Shown here: in pieces, positions 17,904-26,281 of the stretch
Numbering within the stretch: position 1 is the stretch's first letter
Layout of the letters: each line of letters begins with the position of its first letter
Assembly: GCF_003946555.1 (NCBI RefSeq)
Contig: NZ_RHOO01000001.1
Coordinates: forward strand, 124,001-188,000
Direction: 5' to 3'
Length of the DNA stretch: 64,000 nt
Source of the DNA: Companilactobacillus hulinensis
GTDB taxonomy: Bacteria; Bacillota; Bacilli; Lactobacillales; Lactobacillaceae
The notes under the pieces: model-generated
What the model was told of the DNA's origin: nothing
What the model saw: only the letters and a program-made list of their open reading frames with translations
Database searches by the model: none
Position numbers and translations under genes: made by a program

Positions 17904-18127
17904 AGGTCATGTTCAAAAATTAAACGAGCTTTGTAATGCTATTTTTTGTACAATTGTTTAATTTTTATTTATGAAATTTTAGAATTATTGAATCTCGTAA
18001 TTCTTAATAGTAATCTGTGAAATGGATAACAATAATAAAGTGAGTTATAGGGGATCAAGCTACCTAGCTGTCAAAATCCATGATAGTCCAGGCTTATTTT
18101 CTTATTGCTCCGATACGGGGGATGCCT
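17904..18127 (+). other. Spacer and long leader before the first GH73 gene
   Basis: No gene is seen. TTAATAGTAATCTG and AATGGATA near 18005-18028 resemble TAAATAGTAACCTG and GTAGATA upstream of the paralogue, so a shared promoter is likely. TATAGGGGAT (18046-18055) looks like the paralogue's ribosome site but is followed by about 65 extra bases, holding the small stem AGCTACCTAGCT, before a second GGGGGG site used by the gene. Confidence 0.45.
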
Positions 18128-19162
18128 ATGAATAAAAGAGCACTGTTAACAAGTGTTGCAGTTTTGAATACTGTTGCGGCTGTTGCTGCCCCAACAGTTG
18201 TTTCTGCTGCCGACACTTCAGAACCAGATTCTAAACAAGGGGACTCGAGTACAGTTGATGGCAATAATGTACTTGTGGGACCAAAGGTAAAAGAGGCTGA
18301 TACGACTGTTGCCCACTCACCAATCGTGGAAGCTCCGGTTGAATCTTCAGCATTGCAACAAATAATTGTTGAGTCGGCAAATAATTACGCTTCTCCAGCT
18401 CAACAACATGCGTTTTTGTATAAAGCCGTTCCATTAGCACAAAGAGCTGCTAGTCAATATAATGTATACACTTCAGTTATGTTGGCTCAAGCTATTTTAG
18501 AGAGTAGTTGGGGTTTGTCCACTTTAGCAACGGACGCCAATAACTTATTTGGTATCAAAGGTGACTACAATGGTTCAACCTATACTGTTCAAACTCGTGA
18601 ATGGAGTGCTGATAAAGGTTACTATTACATCACGGCTAATTTTAGAAAGTATGCCAGTTACTATGAATCATTCCAAGATAATGGTAACAAGTTGCGTAAT
18701 GGTTTAACTTACAATTCTGCATTCTATAGTGGAACATGGAAAGAAAACACATCATCATATCGTGATGCTACTGCATGGTTGCAGGGTAGATATGCCACTG
18801 CCCCTAATTATGCCAGTGTCTTAAATAACATTATTGATAGTTATAATTTGACGCAATACGATGATGATCAACCAGCAACAAATGAGACTCAAAACACTAA
18901 TACCAATAATACAAATACTGATAATAGTGCTGAAACAAATGGTGGAAGTACCAACGAAGTTCAAGAAGAAGGCAATGTTCATGTTAATGTAACGCCATAT
19001 GCACCGTTACAAGATAACAACGGAAAAGCCGTTAAAAATCGTGCCTTAGGTTCAGATACTGACTGGTATTATAACAAGACTAAAACTGATTCAAATGGTA
19101 CAACTTGGTATCATGTTGCAACTAGCGAATGGGTCAGTGCTAGCAGTGTATACGTAAAATAG
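18128..19162 (+). CDS. Secreted GH73 glucosaminidase with SLAP tail, paralogue 1
   Basis: A 344-residue secreted muramidase-type enzyme. The signal peptide ends near VSAADT. An acidic/Ser-rich propeptide region follows, then a GH73 endo-beta-N-acetylglucosaminidase domain (about 95-245) with the catalytic Glu region AQAILESSWGLSTLA and LFGIKGDYNG. The linker is Asn/Thr-rich, and a C-terminal SLAP-like domain (VKNRALGSDTDW...HVATSEWV) closes the protein. I choose the ATG at 18128 because it aligns with the paralogue's MNKK/MNKR start and follows GGGGGG by six bases. It is about two-thirds identical to the next gene by eye, a tandem duplication. Confidence 0.85.
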   Translation: MNKRALLTSVAVLNTVAAVAAPTVVSAADTSEPDSKQGDSSTVDGNNVLVGPKVKEADTTVAHSPIVEAPVESSALQQIIVESANNYASPAQQHAFLYKAVPLAQRAASQYNVYTSVMLAQAILESSWGLSTLATDANNLFGIKGDYNGSTYTVQTREWSADKGYYYITANFRKYASYYESFQDNGNKLRNGLTYNSAFYSGTWKENTSSYRDATAWLQGRYATAPNYASVLNNIIDSYNLTQYDDDQPATNETQNTNTNNTNTDNSAETNGGSTNEVQEEGNVHVNVTPYAPLQDNNGKAVKNRALGSDTDWYYNKTKTDSNGTTWYHVATSEWVSASSVYVK

Positions 19163-19177
19163 TTAAGAAATACTTTT

Positions 19178-19211
19178 AACCACCTTCAAAATTTTGAAGG
19201 TGGTTCTTTTT
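19178..19211 (+). terminator. Terminator between the two GH73 genes
   Basis: AACCACCTTCAAA and TTTGAAGGTGGTT form a perfect palindromic stem followed by CTTTTT. Confidence 0.87.
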
Positions 19212-19244
19212 GTGCAAAAAATCCCAGTTAATGTTGAAAAGCGG

Positions 19245-19261
19245 TTTTAAGTTACTGTAAA
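19245..19261 (+). promoter_or_regulatory. Candidate WalR box before GH73 paralogue 2
   Basis: TTTTAA-N5-TGTAAA has one perfect and one single-mismatch half of the WalR direct repeat, about 115 bases ahead of the gene. This is the same distance as the candidate at 16715. Confidence 0.25.
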
Positions 19262-19376
19262 TGTTTCAGGAGTATTACACAATGTTTAGTTTCTGTTACA
19301 GAACGGAAGATTGATTGAATCTGGCTTTTTTAAATAGTAACCTGATATGTAGATATTATATAGGGGGATACCTTCA

Positions 19377-20351
19377 ATGAATAAAAAAGTGTTGTTAACA
19401 AGCGTTGCGGTTCTTAACACACTAGCTGCCGTTGCTGCTCCAACGGTTGCTTCCGCTGCCACGGACACTACTAGTGTTCCAGAAAATTCAGAACAAGTAA
19501 GTAATACAAATCAAAATAATAGTGATACAGATGTGATTTCAGGATCAGATGTTACAAAAGCTGATACTACAGTTGCTCATACAGCAGTAGTCCAATCAGC
19601 TGCTTCAACAAAGGCTGTTGTACAAGCTACAAGTAGTGGTGTAACATCAGCCCAACAACAAGCATTCTTGGCTGAAGCCGTTCCAATGGCTCAACAAGCT
19701 GCTTCAAAGTACAATCTATATACTTCAGTTATGTTAGCTCAAGCTATCCTTGAAAGTGCATGGGGTACTTCAACTCTTGCTACTCAAGGCCATAACTTAT
19801 TTGGTATCAAAGGTGACTATAATGGAGCCTATGTATCAATGCCAACTTCTGAATGGAGTGCATCAGCTGGTTGGTATACAATCTATGCTAACTTCAGACA
19901 ATATCCTAGTTACTATGAATCATTCTTAGACAATGGTAACAAGTTGCGTAACGGTGTTGCATGGAACTCAAGTTATTACTCAGGTACATGGAAAGAAAAT
20001 GCTGCATCATACAAGGATGCTACTGCATGGCTACAAGGTAGATATGCAACTGCTCCTAACTATGCCTCATCATTGAATAGTTTGATTACAAGATACAATT
20101 TAACTCAATATGATGGTAATGCTGAAACAAACAGTGGTGCTGATAACTCAGCTGATACTGGTACAGTTCATGTTAATGTAACACCTTATGCTACACTACA
20201 AGATAACAACGGTAAGGCTGTTAAGAATCGTGCTTTGTCACCAAACTCAGATTGGTACTTCAACAAGACAAAGACTGATGCAAACGGTGTTGTTTGGTAT
20301 CATGTTGCAACTACTGAATGGGTAAGTGCTAGTCAAGTTTCAGTTAAATAA
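19377..20351 (+). CDS. Secreted GH73 glucosaminidase with SLAP tail, paralogue 2
   Basis: A 324-residue paralogue of the gene just upstream. The signal peptide MNKKVLLTSVAVLNTLAAVA ends near ASAATD. The GH73 domain is at about 85-230 (AQAILESAWGTSTLA, LFGIKGDYNGAY), and the C-terminal SLAP-like wall-binding domain holds VKNRALSPNSDW and HVATTEWVSASQV. The linker is shorter than in paralogue 1. The ATG follows GGGGGATACC. Likely role: cutting glycan strands during growth or separation, with attachment to secondary wall polymers through the tail (family knowledge plus inference). Confidence 0.86.
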   Translation: MNKKVLLTSVAVLNTLAAVAAPTVASAATDTTSVPENSEQVSNTNQNNSDTDVISGSDVTKADTTVAHTAVVQSAASTKAVVQATSSGVTSAQQQAFLAEAVPMAQQAASKYNLYTSVMLAQAILESAWGTSTLATQGHNLFGIKGDYNGAYVSMPTSEWSASAGWYTIYANFRQYPSYYESFLDNGNKLRNGVAWNSSYYSGTWKENAASYKDATAWLQGRYATAPNYASSLNSLITRYNLTQYDGNAETNSGADNSADTGTVHVNVTPYATLQDNNGKAVKNRALSPNSDWYFNKTKTDANGVVWYHVATTEWVSASQVSVK

Positions 20352-20368
20352 TTTAAAAATATTCTATT

Positions 20369-20400
20369 ACACTATCGATTAATCGGTGGTGTTTTTTTTT
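20369..20400 (+). terminator. Terminator after GH73 paralogue 2
   Basis: ACACTATCGAT pairs fully (with wobbles) with ATCGGTGGTGT, followed by a long T run. Confidence 0.82.
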
Positions 20401-20429
20401 ATGAATTTTTTTGTTGAAATCTCTGTTTT

Positions 20430-20446
20430 TATACAAAAAATATACA
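20430..20446 (+). promoter_or_regulatory. Candidate PhoP box before pstS
   Basis: TATACA-N5-TATACA is an exact 11-base-period direct repeat, 36 bases before the pstS ATG. PhoP of Bacillus binds TTAACA-like hexamers with the same spacing. The position also overlaps the likely -35 region. Confidence 0.5.
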
Positions 20447-20481
20447 TTGGTATATTACTATGAATTGGATAGAGGTGAAGA

Positions 20482-21360
20482 ATGTTGAAAAAAAGACTTG
20501 TTGCGTTATTTGCTGTGACATTTTCCGCAATTTTTATTCTAACTGGTTGCTCCGGGAGTGGTAGCCAAAAGACAATTACGGCGGTTGGTTCTTCTGCAGC
20601 ACAACCATTAGTTGAGCTTGCTGGTGAAGAATTTTCAAAAGATAACCCCAACGAATATGTCAATGTTCAAGGTGGGGGAACTGGTACAGGACTTAGTCAG
20701 ATACAACAAGGTGCCGTTGATATTGGTAATTCAGATTTGTATGCTGAACAAAAGAGTGGCATCGATGCTAGTAAGTTAGTAGATCATCGTATAGCCGCTG
20801 TGGGAATGGTTCCCATCGTCAATAAAGACGTTAAGGTTGATTCCTTGACCATTAAACAATTACGTCAAATCTTCTCTGGTGAAGTTACTAACTGGAAACA
20901 AGTTGGTGGACAAGATTTGAAAATAACTATCATTAACCGTGCTGATGGAAGCGGTACTCGTTCAGCATTTGAAGATGATGTAATGGATAATGCTCAGTTT
21001 GCCAGTTCACAAGAGCAAGATTCTAGTGGGATGGTACGTCAAATTGTGTATAACACCGATGGTGCTATCAGCTATTTGGCGATGCCTTATTTGAATGACA
21101 CCGTTAAGACACTCAAAGTTAATGGTGTAAAACCTACAATTAAAAATATTGAAAATAATACTTGGAAGATTTGGTCATACGAGCATCTCTATACTAATGG
21201 TGAAGCAAAAGGGATGACTAAAGAATTCTTGAGTTACATTATGACTGATAAGATTCAAAATCAAGTTGTTAAAAAGCTACAGTATGTTCCTATAAAAGAT
21301 ATGCAGTATCAAAAAGATTACAAGGGTAATGTAATGCCTGTTTCAAAGGGGGGAGTCTAA
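20482..21360 (+). CDS. pstS: Phosphate-binding lipoprotein PstS
   Basis: PstS is the extracellular high-affinity phosphate-binding component of the Pst ABC importer. The 292-residue precursor has a lipoprotein signal with lipobox LTGC (cysteine near residue 23). The phosphate-binding features GSSAAQPLVELAGEEF, QGGGTGTGLSQIQQGAVDIGNSD and NRADGSGTRSAFE are clear. It leads the operon pstS-pstC-pstA-pstB-pstB-phoU; pstC begins one base after its stop. GAGGTGAAG precedes the ATG. Low-phosphate induction by PhoP is inferred from the repeat just upstream. Confidence 0.96.
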   Translation: MLKKRLVALFAVTFSAIFILTGCSGSGSQKTITAVGSSAAQPLVELAGEEFSKDNPNEYVNVQGGGTGTGLSQIQQGAVDIGNSDLYAEQKSGIDASKLVDHRIAAVGMVPIVNKDVKVDSLTIKQLRQIFSGEVTNWKQVGGQDLKITIINRADGSGTRSAFEDDVMDNAQFASSQEQDSSGMVRQIVYNTDGAISYLAMPYLNDTVKTLKVNGVKPTIKNIENNTWKIWSYEHLYTNGEAKGMTKEFLSYIMTDKIQNQVVKKLQYVPIKDMQYQKDYKGNVMPVSKGGV

Positions 21361-21361
21361 A

Positions 21362-22282
21362 ATGAAAGATCCAATTAGAGAAAGTCTAACTAAAAAATCT
21401 GTTTCAGCTAAAAGAGAAACTCGCGGAAAAATAATTTCGTTCAGTTTCACTGCAATTATCGTAATTTTAGTTGTAACGATAATTGGGTTCGTTGCTTCTC
21501 GAGGATTGATTATTTTCTTCAAAGATGGAGTTAATCCAATCAATTTCTTAACTCATTCAGTTTGGGCTCCTAGTAAGCTCGATAGTGCCGGTCATCCAAT
21601 CGTTGGTGCAGCACCGATGATTGTTGGTTCATTCGCCGTTACTTTGATTGCAGCATTAATTGGTACACCATTTGCAATTGCTGCCGCTTTATTCATGACG
21701 GAGATTTCTCCTAAATGGGGACGTAAGGTACTTCAACCAGTTATTGAATTATTGGTTGGTATTCCTTCGGTTGTTTATGGTTTCATCGGTTTAACAGTGG
21801 TTGTTCCTTTTGTTCGTAAGATAGCTGGTGGAAGTGGATTCGGTATTTTAGCCGGTTCTTTCGTTCTGTTCGTTATGATTCTACCGACGATAACATCTAT
21901 GTCAGTGGATGCTTTACGTGCTGTACCTAGATATTATCGTGAAGCCTCACTAGCATTGGGTGCTACTCGTTGGCAAACGATACACAAAGTTATTTTGCGT
22001 GCGGCTACACCCGGTATTTTGACAGCTGTTGTGTTCGGTATGTCGCGTGCGTTCGGTGAAGCTTTAGCGGTTCAAATGGTTATTGGTAATGCAATGTTGC
22101 TACCAAACAACTTAGTATCACCATCAGCCACTTTGACTAGTGTTCTAACAATGAACATGGGTAATACAATTATGGGCTCGACGCCAAATAACGCCTTGTG
22201 GTCATTAGCATTACTATTACTTCTCATGTCATTGCTGTTTAACTTCATAATTAGATTAATCGCAAAGAGAGGTAAGATGTAA
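21362..22282 (+). CDS. pstC: Phosphate ABC transporter permease PstC
   Basis: One of the two inner-membrane permease subunits of the Pst importer. The 306-residue protein has six predicted membrane helices, beginning after a charged N-terminus (IIVILVVTIIGFVASRGLI). The EAA loop that contacts the ATPase is REASLALGATRWQTIHKVILRAATPGI. Its TAA stop overlaps the pstA ATG by one base (TAATG). Confidence 0.95.
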   Translation: MKDPIRESLTKKSVSAKRETRGKIISFSFTAIIVILVVTIIGFVASRGLIIFFKDGVNPINFLTHSVWAPSKLDSAGHPIVGAAPMIVGSFAVTLIAALIGTPFAIAAALFMTEISPKWGRKVLQPVIELLVGIPSVVYGFIGLTVVVPFVRKIAGGSGFGILAGSFVLFVMILPTITSMSVDALRAVPRYYREASLALGATRWQTIHKVILRAATPGILTAVVFGMSRAFGEALAVQMVIGNAMLLPNNLVSPSATLTSVLTMNMGNTIMGSTPNNALWSLALLLLLMSLLFNFIIRLIAKRGKM

Positions 22283-23169
22283 TGTTCAATGAAAAAGTAA
22301 AAGACAAAATTGCAACAGGCGTTATCTATGCAATGTCAGGCATCATTGTACTTATTCTTGCCGGATTACTGTTATATATTTTAGGAAGTGGTCTGCGTTA
22401 CGTTAACTGGCATTTTCTAACATCTGGATCAAAAGCCTTTCAAGCGGGTAGTGGTGTAGGAATTCAATTGTTTAATTCATTTTTCCTACTAATCCTTTCA
22501 ATGCTGATTTCGATTCCCATCTCAATTTCAGCTGGTATTTATTTGTCAGAATATGCTGGTAAAAACAAACTAGTTGAGGTCATTCGTATTTCAATCGAAG
22601 TATTGAGTTCATTGCCTTCCATAGTTGTTGGTTTGTTTGGATTTTTGATTTTTGTGATTAGTTTCAAGTTCGGTTTTTCGATTCTTTCTGGTGCGTTGAC
22701 ACTGACTGTTTTCAATCTACCAATTTTGACTAGAAACGTTGAAGATTCATTGAAGTCAGTTGCTCAGTCACAGCGTGAAGCTGGACTTGCCTTAGGATTA
22801 TCCAAATGGGAAACGGTTATTCATGTTATTATTCCTGATGGTCTTCCAGGTATTATTACCGGTATGATCATTGGTGCTGGTAGAGTATTCGGTGAAGCCG
22901 CTGCATTGATTTACACGGCTGGGCAGAGTGCTCCGCCATTAGACTTCACTAATTTCAACGTATTCAGTATTACTAGTCCCTTGAATCTAATGCGTCCAGC
23001 TGAGACTTTAGCGGTACATATTTGGAAAGTTAACTCTGAAGGACTTATTCCTGATGCTGTTCAAGTATCTGCAGGAGCATCTGCCGTTTTGATTATTGCA
23101 GTTTTACTATTTAATTTACTATCAAGATATATTGGTAACTTGGTTTATAAAAAGATGACTGGAGAGTAG
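22282..23169 (+). CDS. pstA: Phosphate ABC transporter permease PstA
   Basis: The second permease of the Pst importer, 295 residues with about six membrane helices. The EAA loop is seen as REAGLALGLSKWETVIHVIIPDGLPGI, and GRVFGEAAALIYTAG follows. PstA pairs with PstC to form the channel and docks PstB. The start overlaps the pstC stop, and the ATP-binding gene starts four bases after its own stop. Confidence 0.95.
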   Translation: MFNEKVKDKIATGVIYAMSGIIVLILAGLLLYILGSGLRYVNWHFLTSGSKAFQAGSGVGIQLFNSFFLLILSMLISIPISISAGIYLSEYAGKNKLVEVIRISIEVLSSLPSIVVGLFGFLIFVISFKFGFSILSGALTLTVFNLPILTRNVEDSLKSVAQSQREAGLALGLSKWETVIHVIIPDGLPGIITGMIIGAGRVFGEAAALIYTAGQSAPPLDFTNFNVFSITSPLNLMRPAETLAVHIWKVNSEGLIPDAVQVSAGASAVLIIAVLLFNLLSRYIGNLVYKKMTGE

Positions 23170-23173
23170 TTTT

Positions 23174-23980
23174 ATGGATGTACAAAATGAAGAACAATTT
23201 ATTCATCACTTAGATGAAAAAGATCATGAAATAGCTATGTCCACTAAAGACTTACAAGTATTCTATGGTGAAAAAGAAGCTATGCACAAAGCCAGTCTTC
23301 AATTTGAAAGGTACAAGATAACTTCCTTAATTGGAGCTTCTGGTTCTGGTAAATCAACTTTCTTGCGGTCTTTGAACCGGATGAACGATAATGTACCCGG
23401 AGCAACTGTTAAAGGTCAGATCATGTATCGTGGTCTTGATATCAATAAAAATGATGTAGATATTTATGAAACAAGAAAGCATATTGGAATGGTATTCCAA
23501 CGTCCCAATCCGTTCGCTAAATCGATTTACAACAATATAACTTTTGCTCTGAAACGTCATGGATTACATGACAAAGGTAAGTTGGATGAAATTGTTGAAA
23601 CGACGTTGAAGCAAGCGTCACTTTGGGATCAAGTTAAGGATGATCTTAACAAGAGTGCGATGGCTCTATCTGGTGGACAGCAGCAGCGTTTGTGCATTGC
23701 ACGTGCAATTGCCATGAAACCTGATATTCTATTAATGGATGAGCCAGCAAGTGCGCTTGATCCAATCTCTACTTCTAATATTGAAGAAACAATGCTTAAT
23801 CTGAAAGACCAATTTACCATTATTATCGTTACACATAATATGCAACAAGCGGCTAGAATTAGTGATTACACGGCATTCTTCCATATGGGGCATGTTGTGG
23901 AATTCAACGAAACTAGAAAAATCTTCACTCGTCCTAAAATTAAGACGACTGAAGATTACGTTTCAGGACATTTTGGGTAG
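23174..23980 (+). CDS. pstB1: Phosphate ABC transporter ATPase PstB, copy 1
   Basis: A 268-residue ABC ATPase with Walker A GASGSGKST, Q-loop MVFQRPNPF, signature [16 protein letters not shown], Walker B ILLMDEPASALDP and switch His in VTHNMQQ. The MVFQRPNPF and SNIEETM regions are typical of PstB. It has an extra ~20-residue N-terminal stretch relative to copy 2. Two tandem pstB genes are common in lactobacilli and streptococci; whether they form a mixed dimer is unknown. Confidence 0.94.
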   Translation: MDVQNEEQFIHHLDEKDHEIAMSTKDLQVFYGEKEAMHKASLQFERYKITSLIGASGSGKSTFLRSLNRMNDNVPGATVKGQIMYRGLDINKNDVDIYETRKHIGMVFQRPNPFAKSIYNNITFALKRHGLHDKGKLDEIVETTLKQASLWDQVKDDLNKSAMALSGGQQQRLCIARAIAMKPDILLMDEPASALDPISTSNIEETMLNLKDQFTIIIVTHNMQQAARISDYTAFFHMGHVVEFNETRKIFTRPKIKTTEDYVSGHFG

Positions 23981-23992
23981 GAGGCTCCACTT

Positions 23993-24751
23993 TTGGCAGA
24001 AAAAATTTTAACATCTTCGGATGTGCATTTATTTTATGGTAAAAAAGAAGCACTGAAAGGTATCAATCTAGACTTTAACAAAAATGAAATCACTGCTTTG
24101 ATCGGGCCTTCAGGATGTGGTAAGTCAACATATCTTCGTTGCTTGAATCGAATGAATGATTTGATACCCGATGTAACAATTACTGGAACTATTTCTTTAA
24201 ATGGTAAAAATATTTACTCACCTAACGTTGATACTGTAGAATTAAGGAAGCAAGTCGGAATGGTGTTCCAACAACCTAATCCGTTTCCATTTTCAGTTTA
24301 TGATAATGTAATATATGGATTGCGATTGGCTGGTGTCAAGGACAAGGCGGTCCTAGATGAAGCAGTTGAGACAAGTCTTCAGAACGCTGCGGTATGGGAT
24401 GACGTTAAGGACAAATTACACCAGAGTGCGTTGTCATTATCTGGTGGGCAACAACAAAGGGTTTGTATTGCTAGAGTTCTAGCTGTTAAGCCTGATATCA
24501 TCCTTTTGGATGAACCTACTTCTGCGCTTGATCCTATTTCTTCGGCAAAAGTTGAAGACACATTGCTTAACTTGCGTGAAGATTATACTATTATCACGGT
24601 AACTCACAATATGCAACAAGCTTCAAGAATCTCAGACCGAACTGCTTTCTTCTTGAATGGAGAATTGATTGAAGCTGACGAAACTAAAAATATATTCTTA
24701 AATCCAAAAGAAAAACAAACCGAAGATTATATCTCAGGTAAATTCGGATAG
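23993..24751 (+). CDS. pstB2: Phosphate ABC transporter ATPase PstB, copy 2
   Basis: A 252-residue ABC ATPase with Walker [11 protein letters not shown]-loop MVFQQPNPF, signature [16 protein letters not shown] and Walker [14 protein letters not shown]. Translation starts at a TTG nine bases after an AGGAGG that overlaps the stop of copy 1. It is clearly paralogous to copy 1 but diverged, so an old duplication. With PstC/PstA it powers phosphate import. Confidence 0.94.
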   Translation: MAEKILTSSDVHLFYGKKEALKGINLDFNKNEITALIGPSGCGKSTYLRCLNRMNDLIPDVTITGTISLNGKNIYSPNVDTVELRKQVGMVFQQPNPFPFSVYDNVIYGLRLAGVKDKAVLDEAVETSLQNAAVWDDVKDKLHQSALSLSGGQQQRVCIARVLAVKPDIILLDEPTSALDPISSAKVEDTLLNLREDYTIITVTHNMQQASRISDRTAFFLNGELIEADETKNIFLNPKEKQTEDYISGKFG

Positions 24752-24762
24752 GGGGAAAAATT

Positions 24763-25440
24763 ATGCGTAGTACTTTTGAAGAGCAACTTAATGATTTGCA
24801 TTTACGATTTTCAGAAATGGGAATGATGGCCAGTGAGGCAATCATGAAATCTGTTAAGGCATATATCAATCATGACAAGGCATTAGCAAAGGAAGTTATT
24901 GAAAAGGATGTCTATATTAATAAGCGTGAGATGGATCTTGAAAAGGATTCATTCGAAATGATTGCCTTACAACAGCCAGTTACTTCAGACTTACGTATGA
25001 TTGTTACAGTGTTAAAAGCCAGCTCAGATCTTGAGCGTATGGGAGATCATGCGGTAAGTATTGCTCAAGAAACAATCAGAGTAAAAGGTAAGACACGTAT
25101 TCCTGAAATCGAAAAATTAATTAGTGAAATGGGCGATATGGCTACAAGTATCGTTGAAGATTCACTTGAGGCCTATTTGAAGAGAGACGACAAAATGGCT
25201 GAAGAAGTTGCTCATCGAGATGTTGAGATCGATGCAAAGAGCAAGATGATCAATGAATTGTGTATTAAAGATATGCAAAAGACGGCTGACAATGTATTGA
25301 GTGGTACTTCATATATGCTAGTTGCTAGTTATCTTGAACGTGTTGGCGATTACTCGACTAACATTTGTGAATGGGTAGTTTACTTAAACAGTGGTCATGT
25401 GATTGAATTGAATCGTAAACATATGGCAGAACAGGATTAA
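24763..25440 (+). CDS. phoU: Phosphate transport regulator PhoU
   Basis: PhoU links Pst transport activity to PhoR signalling and keeps the Pho response off when phosphate is ample. The 225-residue protein is all-helical with two PhoU repeats. Each carries the metal-binding E/D-rich signature, visible as SSDLERMGDHAVSIAQ in the first and ASYLERVGDYSTNICEW in the second. It is the last gene of the pst operon, after GGGGGAAA. Confidence 0.95.
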   Translation: MRSTFEEQLNDLHLRFSEMGMMASEAIMKSVKAYINHDKALAKEVIEKDVYINKREMDLEKDSFEMIALQQPVTSDLRMIVTVLKASSDLERMGDHAVSIAQETIRVKGKTRIPEIEKLISEMGDMATSIVEDSLEAYLKRDDKMAEEVAHRDVEIDAKSKMINELCIKDMQKTADNVLSGTSYMLVASYLERVGDYSTNICEWVVYLNSGHVIELNRKHMAEQD

Positions 25441-25504
25441 GTTGTTGGTTGAAATTCCCACAACTATGTTGTATATTTTTCAGACAAAGTTGAGGTGAGA
25501 TTTC

Positions 25505-25798
25505 TTGAAAGAACGTATCACAAGATCTAGTAAAGATAGAATGATTGCTGGTGTTTGTGGCGGTTTAGGAGAACACTTTGGAATAGACTCGACTTGGATT
25601 AGATTAGCCTTTATCTTTATGTCACCATTCAGTTATTTTCTGACTATTCTAGTCTATATAATTTGTGTATTTTCATTTCCTGAAAAACGCAATATCCAAC
25701 AAACAGATTTTAATAAACCATACAACCCGTATGGCAAAATAAACAAAACTATTCGTAGAATAAATAAAACAAAGGAGCTAAGTAGAAAAAACAAATGA
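25505..25798 (+). CDS. PspC-domain membrane protein
   Basis: A 97-residue protein with an N-terminal PspC domain (KERITRSSKDRMIAGVCGGLGEHFGIDSTWIR) followed by one membrane helix (about 36-60) and a basic C-terminal tail. PspC proteins take part in envelope-stress sensing. Starts at a TTG after GAGGTGAG and overlaps the next gene by four bases, so the two are coupled. Confidence 0.85.
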   Translation: MKERITRSSKDRMIAGVCGGLGEHFGIDSTWIRLAFIFMSPFSYFLTILVYIICVFSFPEKRNIQQTDFNKPYNPYGKINKTIRRINKTKELSRKNK

Positions 25799-26160
25799 GA
25801 CTATTAATTAAAATGGCAATTTACACCGTACTATTTTTGGCAATAGCAAGATTGATCCCCACTATGTTTTATGTAGATAGCTTAACGACAGCGATTATAG
25901 CTAGTTTTGTATTAATCGTTTTGAACTGGACAGTTAAGCCAATTTTGCATCTTATTTCCTTACCGATAACGTTTATTACATTTGGATTGTTCTCATTTGT
26001 AATTAGTGCTGCTACTTTGGAAATAACTTCATCACTGATGGGACCAACAACATTTTATTTCAGCAGTTTCGGTGCTGCCATTGTTGTAGCCATCATCTTA
26101 GCTGTATGTAATTCGATTATTAATCGATATACTGCGGAGAATTTTAATAAGAGAGTGTAG
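25795..26160 (+). CDS. YvlD-like small membrane protein (phage holin family 4)
   Basis: A 121-residue protein with about four hydrophobic segments covering nearly its whole length. The pattern (LTTAIIASFVLIVLNWTVKPILHLISLPITFITFGLF split over helices) matches the YvlD/Phage_holin_4_2 family. Coupling to a PspC-domain gene is the usual context and points to an envelope role, not phage lysis. Confidence 0.78.
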   Translation: MRLLIKMAIYTVLFLAIARLIPTMFYVDSLTTAIIASFVLIVLNWTVKPILHLISLPITFITFGLFSFVISAATLEITSSLMGPTTFYFSSFGAAIVVAIILAVCNSIINRYTAENFNKRV

Positions 26161-26168
26161 ATCTCTCT

Positions 26169-26197
26169 AGGCGTGTCAGTTTTGATGCGTCTTTTTT
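26169..26197 (+). terminator. Terminator after the pspC-yvlD pair
   Basis: AGGCGTGTCA pairs over ten positions with TGATGCGTCT (three wobbles), followed by six T. Confidence 0.85.
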
Positions 26198-26212
26198 GTT
26201 TTCTTGATACAG

Positions 26213-26250
26213 CTCAATTCTTTTATCCTCATTAAAATGATAGAATTGAG
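26213..26250. promoter_or_regulatory. Nine-base inverted repeat over the hprK promoter region
   Basis: CTCAATTCT and AGAATTGAG are perfect inverted arms 20 bases apart. They would frame a weak promoter (TTCTTT at 26218, TAGAAT at 26241, spacing 17), 32 bases before hprK. Operator or leader stem cannot be told apart from sequence alone. Confidence 0.4.
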
Positions 26251-26281
26251 GTTAAGAATAAAAATTAGTGAGGGTTGCTTT

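Noticed and set aside
17904-18127. c-di-AMP (ydaO-type) riboswitch before a wall hydrolase
   Set aside because: G-rich motifs are present but the region is too short and lacks the expected paired core; kept only as an unexplained leader.
18128-20351. Two similar hydrolase genes as an assembly duplication
   Set aside because: The copies differ throughout in sequence, linker length and leader, so they are true paralogues.
23174-24751. Second pstB as a misannotated different ABC ATPase
   Set aside because: Both carry PstB-specific Q-loop and signature segments and lie in one operon; duplicate pstB is common in lactobacilli.
25795-26160. Phage holin as a sign of prophage
   Set aside because: The name comes from a family title; context is PspC envelope stress and no other phage gene is near.
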